From Saccharothrix ecbatanensis (GTDB lineage: Bacteria; Actinomycetota; Actinomycetes; Mycobacteriales; Pseudonocardiaceae): a stretch of 64,000 nucleotides of DNA. The stretch spans positions 5,580,001 to 5,644,000 of the forward strand of contig NZ_JACHMO010000001.1 of the NCBI RefSeq assembly GCF_014205015.1. Direction: 5' to 3'. Below the pieces are notes generated by a model that was given only the letters and a program-made list of their open reading frames with translations, was not told the DNA's origin and searched no databases. This document shows positions 8,219-16,177 of the stretch, one piece after another (the first letter of the stretch is position 1; each line of letters starts with the position of its first letter). A program made the position numbers and the translations under genes.

Positions 8219-9724
8219 TCACGCCCCCGGTTGCCGGGCGGCGAACGACATCCGCAGCCGGTCCAGCGGGTCGGCGGGAGCCTGCGTGCCGGCGGCGGCG
8301 GACCGCTCGCGCAGTTCCCGCACGCGCGCCGCGAGGTCGCCGAGCACCGGGCCGTCGAACATGGCCTTGACCCGCAGCGGCAGCCCGGTCTCCTTGGCGA
8401 TGCGGCCCACGAGGTGCATGGCCGACATCGAGTCGCCGCCGAGCGCGAAGAAGTCGTCCGCCAGGGTCGCGTCGGGCCGCTCCAGCAGTTCCGCGGCGAG
8501 CCGCAGGACGAGCGCGTCGGTGTCCACCCCCGTGTCGGGCGCGCCCTGGCCACGGGACGCGTAGCGCTCCAACGCCTCGGCGAGCGCGCGGGCGCTGTCG
8601 GCGAAGTCGCCCTCCGACCGCATGAGCGCCACCCGGACGAACCCCTCGCCCGCCGAGTGGTCCGCCCAGAAGAACGGCCACCCCGGCAGCACCGAGACCT
8701 CCTGCTCGGTCAGCCAGTCGCACAGGTCGTCCGCCCGCCAGCCCTCGGGCAGCCGCAGCCACGCGACGCTCATCGGACCGGCCGCGGGCACCGGCGTCAC
8801 CGGGCCGCCCTCCAGCGCGCGTTCCAGCACGCCGCGGTTGACCGCGCCGACCTGGCGGGAGCTGAGCTCGCGGTCGGCGTCCACGTAGTCGCGGATGAGC
8901 GCGAAGATGAACGGCGACACGTTGAGCAGCAGGTCGTCGGTGATCTCCTGGAGCCTCGGGTACACCCGCGCGTCGGCGATCAGCGAGCCGATCTTCAGGT
9001 CCAGCGTGGGCCAGGTCTTGCCGGTGTCCTCGATGCCGATGTGGCGCAGTCCGATCGACTCGAAGTAGGCGTACTGGTCCCAGTCGGCCAGGTGCGCGCT
9101 GAAGAACCTGAAGCTGTAGTCCACGATCAGCAGCACGTCGTGCTCGACGCAGCGCCGGGCGATCGTCCGCATCACGTCCGGCGCGGGGTCGGCGCCGGTG
9201 GGGTTGTTCGGCGTCACCAGGAAGATCGCGTCGGTGTCCCGGTAGAACGCCGGGTCGTCCGGCTCGGTGAAGATCCGCTCGGTGATCGGGGTGAGCGGCA
9301 CCTGGTGTCGGCGCAGGATCGCGGGGATGTTGTCGAACGTCGGGTGCAGCAGCGAGACCCGCGACCCCTTCTCCCGCAGGTAGTTCGCCACCACCTCGAT
9401 CGACAGCGACGACGAGTAGTGGTGCAGCGGCCGGCGCTCGCGGGTCACCACGCTGTGCTGCCCGGCGAGGCCGTAGAACGCCTCCTCGAACTCGCGCTGC
9501 AACGTCAGCTGCGGCACCTCGTCCGCCGTGGTGTACAGCTCGGGCAGCCGGGCGACGACCTCGCGCATCCGCGGGGTCTGCGCCTGGCGCGCGTGGCCGT
9601 CGGCGAGGTTGTGGGTGTTCATCAGGCCCGCCCACTCGTGCCGGGTCAGGCTGTCGGCCACGTCGTCCGCGGGCAGCGCCGGGGTGTTCGGAACCGGCAG
9701 GTCAGGCAAGCTCGACACGGTCAT
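8219..9724 (-). CDS. MppP/Ind4/RohP-type PLP arginine oxidase fused to a C-terminal carrier domain
   Basis: 501 residues. Residues 1 to about 395 are a fold-type I PLP enzyme with the hallmarks of MppP, the O2-using arginine oxidase/hydroxylase of enduracididine synthesis: NLADGHARQA near residue 39, HHYSSSLS, LLHPTFDNI, TPNNPTG, and IEDTGKTWPTLDLK with the likely PLP lysine at position 236. Homologues (MppP, RohP, Ind4) turn free L-arginine into hydroxy- or dehydro-oxo acids. Residues 400-470 form a carrier domain with the phosphopantetheine serine at 432 (ALGGDSMSAMHL). I know of no characterised MppP enzyme with a built-in carrier, so the substrate may be a tethered arginyl thioester. The stand-alone A-domain gene upstream overlaps it by 23 bp and would load it. 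It differs clearly from capreomycidine synthase (VioD). Confidence 0.85.
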   Translation of the reverse strand: MTVSSLPDLPVPNTPALPADDVADSLTRHEWAGLMNTHNLADGHARQAQTPRMREVVARLPELYTTADEVPQLTLQREFEEAFYGLAGQHSVVTRERRPLHHYSSSLSIEVVANYLREKGSRVSLLHPTFDNIPAILRRHQVPLTPITERIFTEPDDPAFYRDTDAIFLVTPNNPTGADPAPDVMRTIARRCVEHDVLLIVDYSFRFFSAHLADWDQYAYFESIGLRHIGIEDTGKTWPTLDLKIGSLIADARVYPRLQEITDDLLLNVSPFIFALIRDYVDADRELSSRQVGAVNRGVLERALEGGPVTPVPAAGPMSVAWLRLPEGWRADDLCDWLTEQEVSVLPGWPFFWADHSAGEGFVRVALMRSEGDFADSARALAEALERYASRGQGAPDTGVDTDALVLRLAAELLERPDATLADDFFALGGDSMSAMHLVGRIAKETGLPLRVKAMFDGPVLGDLAARVRELRERSAAAGTQAPADPLDRLRMSFAARQPGA

Positions 9725-11270
9725 GGCCTTTCACGTCGTCAGGGCGGGAGGGGAGGGCCGGCCCGGCGGGCAGCGGCCGGCCGAGGGAGTGCACCGACGC
9801 CGCGAGCGCTCGCCGGTCGACCTTGCCGTGGCCGGTGAGGGGGATCTGGTCCACCTGCGCCCAGCGGGCCGGGATCATGTAGTCGGGCACGCGCTCGGCG
9901 AGCACGGCGTTGAGCTGCGCCGCGGTCGGCGGTGTTCCGGCGACCTCGACGAACGCGGCGAGCCGGGTCCCGGTCGCGGTCTCGTGGGCGACGACCGCGG
10001 CGGCGGCCACCGAGGGGTGCGCCAGCAGGCCGGCTTCCACCTCGCCCAGCTCCACCCGGAAGCCGCGCACCTTCACCTGGGCGTCGGCCCGGCCGCGGAA
10101 GACGAGGTCGCCGCGCTCGTCGACCACGCCGAGGTCGCCGGTGCGGTACATGCGGTCGCCGGGCGCGCCCGTGGGATCAGGCCGGAACCGGTCCGCGGTC
10201 AGCCCCGGCTGGTTGAGGTAGCCGCGGGCCAGGCCCGCGCCGGCGATGTGGATCTCGCCGACCTCGCCGGGTTCCACCTCGTCGAGGTTGTCGTCGAGCA
10301 GGCGCACGCGGACGTTCTCGATCGGCCTGCCGATCGGCACCAGCGGCGCGGGGTCGTCGAGGTCCGCCGGACGGCAGCGGTGCACCGTGCTCCACACCGT
10401 GCCCTCGGTGGGGCCGTACTCGTTGAACAGCGCGTTGTCCGGCGCCGCCGCGAAGTGCCTGCGGGCCAGTTCGGCGGGCAGCTGCTCGCCGGCGAGGACG
10501 GTGCAGCCGACGTCGCGCACGGCGTCGGGGTGGTAGGCCAGCAGGGCCGCGTACTGCGACGGCACGCCGTCCACGTGGGTGGCCCGCTCGCGGACGATCA
10601 GCTCGGCCAGCAGCGCGGGGTCCAGCACCTCGTCCGCCGTCGGCACGACGAGCCTGCCGCCGGTGCCGAGCGTGAAGTAGATGCCGGCCACGGCGGCGTC
10701 GAACGTGAACGGCGCGAGCATCACGTACGAGGCGCACGGCCGGGGGAACACCGAATACCTGGCCAGCGTGGAGTTCACGACCTGCCGGTGCGGGGTGACC
10801 ACGCCCTTGGGCACGCCGGTCGAACCCGAGGTGTAGATGACGTAGGCGACGTTGTCCGGCCCCACCGGCGCCGACACGTCCTCGTCGGTCTCCTCGCCGG
10901 CGGAGACGACCGCCCGGCCCTCCGGGACGCCCGCCAGCGCGTCGGCGGAACCGGCGAACAGCTCGATGCCGGCGTCGGCCACGATGTGGGCACGCCGCTG
11001 CGCGGGGAGGTCGGCCGCGAAGGGCACGTACCCCGCGCCGGACCTCAGCACGCCGAGCGTCGCGGCGAGGGTGTGCGTCGAGCGGTCGGTCGGCACGCCG
11101 ACTAGCGACTCCGGGCCCGCGCCCAGCCGGCGCAGCCGCGCGGCGACGTGGTCGGCCCGGCGGCACAGCTCGCGGTAGGTCACGTCGGCGCCCGCGGTGG
11201 TCACCGCGACCGCGTTCGGCGTGCGCGCCGCCTGCCGGTAGACGAGTTCGTGCAGGATCGCCATTGTCAC
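9702..11270 (-). CDS. Stand-alone NRPS adenylation domain, basic (arginine-like) pocket
   Basis: 522 residues with all core motifs: A3 YTSGSTGVPKG near 145, A4 FDAAVAG near 188, A5 NEYGPTEGTVW, A7 YRTGDLG, A8 [13 protein letters not shown] and A10 GHGKVDRRAL with the catalytic lysine. There is no condensation or carrier domain. The hand-aligned pocket code is D A A D V A E V W; an aspartate at position 278 is shared with arginine-type pockets (DVADVGAID), so a cationic amino acid is likely. The gene is first after the MbtH homologue and overlaps the arginine-oxidase/carrier fusion by 23 bp, so it most plausibly loads that carrier. The code is my alignment and needs confirmation. Confidence 0.88.
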   Translation of the reverse strand: MTMAILHELVYRQAARTPNAVAVTTAGADVTYRELCRRADHVAARLRRLGAGPESLVGVPTDRSTHTLAATLGVLRSGAGYVPFAADLPAQRRAHIVADAGIELFAGSADALAGVPEGRAVVSAGEETDEDVSAPVGPDNVAYVIYTSGSTGVPKGVVTPHRQVVNSTLARYSVFPRPCASYVMLAPFTFDAAVAGIYFTLGTGGRLVVPTADEVLDPALLAELIVRERATHVDGVPSQYAALLAYHPDAVRDVGCTVLAGEQLPAELARRHFAAAPDNALFNEYGPTEGTVWSTVHRCRPADLDDPAPLVPIGRPIENVRVRLLDDNLDEVEPGEVGEIHIAGAGLARGYLNQPGLTADRFRPDPTGAPGDRMYRTGDLGVVDERGDLVFRGRADAQVKVRGFRVELGEVEAGLLAHPSVAAAAVVAHETATGTRLAAFVEVAGTPPTAAQLNAVLAERVPDYMIPARWAQVDQIPLTGHGKVDRRALAASVHSLGRPLPAGPALPSRPDDVKGHDRVELA

Positions 11271-11274
11271 GGCC

Positions 11275-11457
11275 CTATTCGGCGGTTTCCCGGATGCTGC
11301 GCGGTCGCATGTCCGACCACACCCGGTCGACGTGGTCCAAGCACTCCTGGCGACTTCCCGTGAAATCCGCGGAAGTCCAGCCGTCGGGCAGCTGCCGGTC
11401 GGCTCGCCAAATGGAGTACTGCTCTTCTTCGTTGATCAAGACCACGTATTCGCTCAT
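11275..11457 (-). CDS. MbtH-like protein
   Basis: 60 residues. It has the signature order of the family: NEEEQYSIW, then LPDGW, then CLDHVDRVWSDMRPRS. MbtH proteins bind and stabilise NRPS adenylation domains. It is the first gene of the leftward operon, 4 bp ahead of the stand-alone A domain, and is likely the activator for several A domains in this cluster. It is shorter than the usual 65-75 residues at the C-terminus but keeps the tryptophans that contact the A domain. Confidence 0.93.
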   Translation of the reverse strand: MSEYVVLINEEEQYSIWRADRQLPDGWTSADFTGSRQECLDHVDRVWSDMRPRSIRETAE

Positions 11458-11755
11458 CGCACTCGGCCCAATCTCACCTACCGGAACGGCTGTCCGATGC
11501 CATCTTGGACACCTCCCGGCGGTGCGGAGAAGCCCTCATTTGCTTCACAGCGCAGTTCCACCGTGAAGCACCGCTGAACACCCTCAGGTCAACCGTGCGG
11601 TGTTAATCAGGCATTAACAGGGTGGGTCGCTGATTAAATCTTCGAAATAGCCGGCGGTCATCCCCACCTGATAGGAATGCGCCGATCAGCGGATTCCCGC
11701 ACGGTCGACGAATTCAGCTCGCCTGGAGCGCGGAGAAGCGCGAAGAGGAGACCTC
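11458..11755. promoter_or_regulatory. Divergent control region of the two NRPS operons
   Basis: This 298-bp gap lies between the mbtH-like gene and the hydroxylase gene, transcribed apart, and is visibly richer in A/T than its surroundings. It contains an 8-bp inverted repeat (TGCTTCAC at 11541-11548 and GTGAAGCA at 11563-11570) and a tighter palindrome GTTAAT-5-ATTAAC at 11602-11618, followed by a related TGATTAAAT at 11631. These are candidate operators and promoter elements for both operons. No regulator gene of the cluster is in the window, so the binding protein is unknown. The palindromes are seen directly; the function is inferred. Confidence 0.55.
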
Positions 11756-12754
11756 GTGGTGGAGACGAACTCCGGCGGCGACGGCGCGACGCACGACGCC
11801 GCCCGGTTGCTGCACGAGATCGCGAGTGGGCTGGCGCGGGCCGGCGCGACCTCCGACACGGTGCTCACCGACCACCTGGAACGGGTGCCGGCCGAGCTGT
11901 CCGCCGCGCTGGCGGACGTGGTGGCGCTGCCGGACCGGACCACCGGCTGGTCGGTGGCGAGCGGTCTGCTCGCGGAGTTCGGCGACCCCGGGCCCACCCC
12001 GTTGCACTGGAAGGAAGGCGGCGACGAGGCCACCCGCGCGGTGGACATCGCGCTCGTCCTCGTCGGCTCGTCCCTCGGTCAGGTGTTCGGCTGGGCCGGG
12101 CAGCAGGCCGGGCGCATCGTGCACGACATCGTGCCGAGCGCGGGGTACGAGGACATGCAGGTGGGCGCGAGCAGCACCACCGCGCTGGCCTGGCACACCG
12201 AGGACGCGTTCCACCCGGACCGCCCCGACCTGCTGATGCTGGCGTGCTTCCGCAACCACGACCGCGTCGGCAGCCTCCTGTCGAGCATCCGCCGGGTCGT
12301 GCTCGACGAGCGCGACCTTGTGGTGCTGAGCCGGCCGGACCTGGTGATCGTGCCGGACGACTCCTACCCCGGCGACTGGTCGGGCGGCGACCTGTCCGAG
12401 AACGCCATGGCGACGGTGTGGCGTGCCGACGACGGCCTCTGCCTGCGCTACGACCCGTCGTACACCCGGTTCCTCACCGACGACGCCGAGCTGCGCGCGG
12501 CCTACGACCGGCTCGGCGAGGCGATCGACGCGTCCAGCGAGGAGGTGCCGATCCAGGCGGGCGACATCCTCCTGGTGGACAACGACATCGCGGTGCACGG
12601 GCGGGCCGCCTACCGGGCCCGGTTCGACGGCACGGACCGCTGGCTCAAGCGCGTGCTCGTGCGGCTGGACCGGCCCCGGCCCGCCGAGCAGCGGTCCGGC
12701 GGCTACGACCAGGCCATGGTGCGGCCGACGTTCCGCGGTCCGGTCGCGGGCTAG
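11756..12754 (+). CDS. Fe(II)/2-oxoglutarate amino-acid beta-hydroxylase (VioC/MppO-like)
   Basis: 332 residues, GTG start behind GAAGAGGAG. It belongs to the clavaminate-synthase-like family of VioC, OrfP, AsnO and MppO. The iron ligands are visible as LAWHTEDAFHP (H147, E149) and H281 in DNDIAVHGR. R295 lies 14 residues after H281, the spacing VioC uses to bind 2-oxoglutarate. The length fits the family. VioC, OrfP and MppO hydroxylate arginine or enduracididine at C3, AsnO asparagine. With an MppP-type arginine oxidase across the promoter, an arginine-derived substrate is favoured. It heads the rightward operon, 12 bp before the serine-type NRPS. Family membership is firm; substrate is inferred. 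Confidence 0.87.
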   Translation: MVETNSGGDGATHDAARLLHEIASGLARAGATSDTVLTDHLERVPAELSAALADVVALPDRTTGWSVASGLLAEFGDPGPTPLHWKEGGDEATRAVDIALVLVGSSLGQVFGWAGQQAGRIVHDIVPSAGYEDMQVGASSTTALAWHTEDAFHPDRPDLLMLACFRNHDRVGSLLSSIRRVVLDERDLVVLSRPDLVIVPDDSYPGDWSGGDLSENAMATVWRADDGLCLRYDPSYTRFLTDDAELRAAYDRLGEAIDASSEEVPIQAGDILLVDNDIAVHGRAAYRARFDGTDRWLKRVLVRLDRPRPAEQRSGGYDQAMVRPTFRGPVAG

Positions 12755-12766
12755 GCCGGGGACGCC

Positions 12767-15700
12767 GTGATGACCGACCACACGCCGGGCTGGAACGACA
12801 CCGCGCACGACGTGCCCGCCGTGACGCTGCCGGACCTCTTCGAGGCGCAGGCCGCCCGCACGCCCGACGCGGAGGCGGTGCGCTTCGACGGCGAGGTCGT
12901 CACCTACCTGGAGCTGGACGAGCGCGCCAACCGCCTGGCCCGCCTGCTGGTCGCGCGCGGCGCCGGACCCGGCCGGATCGTCGCGGTCGACCTGCCCCGC
13001 TCGGTGGCGCTCGTCGTCGCGCTGCACGCGGTCCACAAGGCCGGCGCCGCCTACCTTCCGATGGACGGCGCGGACCCCGTCGAGCGGGTCCGGCAGCAGC
13101 TCGTCGACGCCGCCCCGGTGGCCGTGCTGACGACGGTCGCGCAGGCAGCCGGGCGTTTCCCGCCGGACGCGAACGTCGTCGCGGTCGACTCGCCGGGCAC
13201 CGCCGCGGACCTGGACCGGCTGCCCGCCACGAGCCCCGAGCGGTCGGGCGTCACCACGGCCACCCCCGCGTACGTGATCTACACGTCCGGGTCGACCGGG
13301 CGGCCGAAGGGCGTGGTGGTCCAGCACGGCGCGATCGTGAACCGGCTCGTTTGGATGCAGCACCAGTACCCGATCACCGCGGGCGACCGGGTGGTGCAGA
13401 AGACGCCGTGCACGTTCGACGTCTCGGTGTGGGAGTTCTTCTGGCCGTTGGCGGTCGGCGCGACGCTGTGCGTGGCCCGGCCGGGCGGTCACCGCGACCC
13501 CCGGTACCTCGCCGACCTGATCCGCGCCGAGCGGATCACCGTGGCGCACTTCGTGCCGTCGATGCTGGACGTGTTCCTGGACGAGCCGTCCTCCGCCGAC
13601 TGCCCCAGCCTGGAGCTGGTCGTGTGCAGCGGCGAGGCGTTGTCGGCCGAGCTGCGCGACCGGTTCTTCCGGACCTCCTCCGCCCGGCTGGAGAACCTGT
13701 ACGGCCCCACCGAGGCCGCTGTGGACGTCACCTACCACTCCTGCTCCCCCGACGACGCCGAGCCGGTCGTCCCCATCGGGCGGCCGGTGTGGAACACGCG
13801 GGTGCACGTGCTCGACGACCGGATGCGCGAGGCGACCGAGGGCGAGCTGTACCTCGGCGGCGCCCAGCTGGCCCTCGGCTACCTCAACCGCCCCGGCCTG
13901 ACCGCGGAGCGGTTCGTGGCCGACCCGTTCGGCCCGCCGGGCGCACGGCTCTACCGGACCGGAGACCTCGGGCGCAGGCGGCCGGACGGGGCGGTGGAGT
14001 ACGTGGGCCGGGCCGACGACCAGGTCAAGATCCGGGGCATGCGGGTGGAGCTCGGCGAGGTCGAGTCCACGCTCACGGCCCACCCCGCGGTCGCCCGGGC
14101 GGCGGTCTCGGTGCACCGGGACCGGTCGGGCTCGGCGGTTCCCGTCGCGTACGCCGTGCCGGACGGGTCGCGGGCCGGCGCCGTGCGCAACCTCGTCACG
14201 TGGGCCGCGGAGGGTTCCACGCCGGACCTGCCGCTGCAACGCGTCGGCCGTGACGTGGTGATGTTCGGCCGCAGCAGGTCCGAGGCCGAGTTCCTGCACG
14301 AGGAGATCTTCACCAGGCGCGAGTACCTGCGCGGCGGCATCACCCTCCCGCCCGACGCGGTGGTGTTCGACATCGGCGCGCACATCGGGTACTTCGCGCT
14401 CCAACTGTCCCAGGAGTGTCCACAAGGGACGGTCTACTGCTTCGAGCCGATCCCCGAGCTGTTCGCCACCCTGTCCGCGAACTGCGCGCTGCACGACGTC
14501 GACGCCCGGTTGTTCAACTGCGGCATCGCCGACCGGGCCGGCACGGACGCGTTCACCTACTACCCCGAGCTGTCGATCATGTCCGGCCGGTTCGCCGAGG
14601 AGGCGGCCGACCGCGCGGTCGTGGAGACGTACCTGCGCAACGGGTTCGGCGCCGAAGGAGGCGCCGGGGCGGGCCCTCAGGTTGGCTCCGAGGTTGGCTC
14701 CGAGGTTGGCACGATCGCCGCGCCCGACCTGGCCGACCTGCTGACCGACCGGCTGCGCGCCACGCGCGTGACCTGCGAGCTGCGCACGGTCTCGGACGTC
14801 ATCGACGAGCACGGCGTGGAGCGCGTGGACCTGCTGAAGGTCGACGCCGAGCGGAGCGAGCTGGAGGTGCTGCGCGGCGTCCGCGACGAGCACTGGCCGC
14901 GCGTGGCACAGGTCGTCGCCGAGGTGCACGACGAGAACGGTCGGCTCGACGCGGTGCTGGACCTGTTGCGGCGGCACGGCTTCACCGTCGCCGTCGACCT
15001 GTCCGACCCGCTGCGCGGCACCGGTCTGGTCAACGTGTTCGCGCGCCGACCGGACGCCCCCACCTCGGCCCCGACCGCGCGGGAGCGGACGTGGGCAGTG
15101 CCCGAAGCGCTGGTCGAAGACCTCCTCGACCACCTGCGCGACCGGCTGCCGGAGCACATGGTCCCCGCGTCCGTCACGCTGCTCGACCGGCTGCCGCTGA
15201 CGCCCAGCGGCAAGCTCGACCGGCGCGCCCTGCCCAAGCCCCGCGCCACCACGTCGGCGGGCCGCGCCCCGGACGGCGTCCGCGAGCACGTCCTGTGCGA
15301 GTTCTTCGCCGACGCGCTCGGGCTGCCGTCCGTGTCGCCGGACGACAACCTCCTGCGCCTGGGCGCGCACTCGTTGCTGATGGCCAAGCTGGCCGCGCGC
15401 ATCCGGTCCGCGCTCGGCGGCGCGGTGGTCCTGAGCGACGTGCTGCGCGAGTCCACCGTGGCCGGTCTGGTCCGGCTCGCCGGCGCGTCGGACGGCGGCG
15501 CCTACGAGCCGGTGCTGGCCTTGCGGCTGCACGGGAAGCTGCCGCCGCTGTTCGCCGTCCACGGTGCGGACGGGCTCGGCCGGCACTTCGCCGCGTCGCT
15601 CGACCACCTCGAACCCGGCCGGCCGGTCTACGCGTTGCAGGCGCGCGGCCTGAACGGCGACGGCCCGGTCGCGTCGTCGCTGCGCGAGGCGGCGGCCGAG

Positions 15701-16177
15701 TACGTCGCACGGGTCCGGGCGATCCAGCGACGCGGCCCGTACCACCTGGCCGGCACGTCGACCGGGGCCGTCATCGCCCGGGAGATGGCCGCGTCGCTGC
15801 GGGCCGACGGGCACGAGGTGGTGCTGGTTCCCGTGGACGGGGCGCCCGGCGGCGCCAACCCGACCGCCTCGCTGCTCGACGCGCGGGCGACCTCGATGGG
15901 CGCCGACCGCGCCGCCGCCGTCGCCGAGATCACCCGGCGGTTCGCGGACCTCCTCCGCGACCACAACGCCGACCACGGCCACACCGCTGACCAAACCCAC
16001 ACCGGCCACCACAGCCACACCGGCCACCACAGCCACACCGGCGACCACACCGACACCGCCGGCGAGCCGCACCGCACGCGGGGCGAGCCGCACCGCACGC
16101 GGGGCGACCACCTCGTGCCCGTCACCGCCCGACCCGCCGACGACCGCGCCCCGACCGCTCCGGAGAGCCTGACGTGA
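12767..16177 (+). CDS. NRPS module: serine-type A domain with FkbM methyltransferase insert, carrier, thioesterase
   Basis: 1136 residues. It opens with WNDTAH, the usual linker between condensation and A domains, but has no condensation domain. The A domain has A3 [12 protein letters not shown]4 [12 protein letters not shown]5 [10 protein letters not shown] and a hand-read code D V W H V S L V D, matching serine. After A8 ([13 protein letters not shown]) an FkbM-family methyltransferase is inserted at about 480-755 ([28 protein letters not shown]). A10 [12 protein letters not shown] follows, then a carrier at 840-910 with LGAHSLL in place of LGGHSLL, then an alpha/beta thioesterase (GTSTG near residue 997). 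The thioesterase C-terminus is a histidine-rich repeat (see 15998-16109). O-methylation of loaded serine is the likely methyltransferase role, by analogy with other FkbM/A-domain fusions. Confidence 0.9.
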   Translation: MMTDHTPGWNDTAHDVPAVTLPDLFEAQAARTPDAEAVRFDGEVVTYLELDERANRLARLLVARGAGPGRIVAVDLPRSVALVVALHAVHKAGAAYLPMDGADPVERVRQQLVDAAPVAVLTTVAQAAGRFPPDANVVAVDSPGTAADLDRLPATSPERSGVTTATPAYVIYTSGSTGRPKGVVVQHGAIVNRLVWMQHQYPITAGDRVVQKTPCTFDVSVWEFFWPLAVGATLCVARPGGHRDPRYLADLIRAERITVAHFVPSMLDVFLDEPSSADCPSLELVVCSGEALSAELRDRFFRTSSARLENLYGPTEAAVDVTYHSCSPDDAEPVVPIGRPVWNTRVHVLDDRMREATEGELYLGGAQLALGYLNRPGLTAERFVADPFGPPGARLYRTGDLGRRRPDGAVEYVGRADDQVKIRGMRVELGEVESTLTAHPAVARAAVSVHRDRSGSAVPVAYAVPDGSRAGAVRNLVTWAAEGSTPDLPLQRVGRDVVMFGRSRSEAEFLHEEIFTRREYLRGGITLPPDAVVFDIGAHIGYFALQLSQECPQGTVYCFEPIPELFATLSANCALHDVDARLFNCGIADRAGTDAFTYYPELSIMSGRFAEEAADRAVVETYLRNGFGAEGGAGAGPQVGSEVGSEVGTIAAPDLADLLTDRLRATRVTCELRTVSDVIDEHGVERVDLLKVDAERSELEVLRGVRDEHWPRVAQVVAEVHDENGRLDAVLDLLRRHGFTVAVDLSDPLRGTGLVNVFARRPDAPTSAPTARERTWAVPEALVEDLLDHLRDRLPEHMVPASVTLLDRLPLTPSGKLDRRALPKPRATTSAGRAPDGVREHVLCEFFADALGLPSVSPDDNLLRLGAHSLLMAKLAARIRSALGGAVVLSDVLRESTVAGLVRLAGASDGGAYEPVLALRLHGKLPPLFAVHGADGLGRHFAASLDHLEPGRPVYALQARGLNGDGPVASSLREAAAEYVARVRAIQRRGPYHLAGTSTGAVIAREMAASLRADGHEVVLVPVDGAPGGANPTASLLDARATSMGADRAAAVAEITRRFADLLRDHNADHGHTADQTHTGHHSHTGHHSHTGDHTDTAGEPHRTRGEPHRTRGDHLVPVTARPADDRAPTAPESLT
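15998..16109 (+). repeat. In-frame tandem repeats in the thioesterase tail
   Basis: An 18-bp unit (cacaccggccaccacagc) is repeated at 15998-16015 and 16016-16033 with a partial third copy. Two exact 21-bp units follow at 16061-16081 and 16082-16102, encoding GEPHRTR twice. Together they code for a His/Thr/Gly-rich stretch just before GDH at the C-terminus of the thioesterase. The frame is kept throughout. Confidence 0.9.

Noticed and set aside
8219..9724. Capreomycidine synthase (VioD) as identity of the PLP enzyme
   Set aside because: The motifs NLADGHARQA, HPTFDNI and EDTGK-WPTLDLK match the MppP group and not VioD as I recall it.
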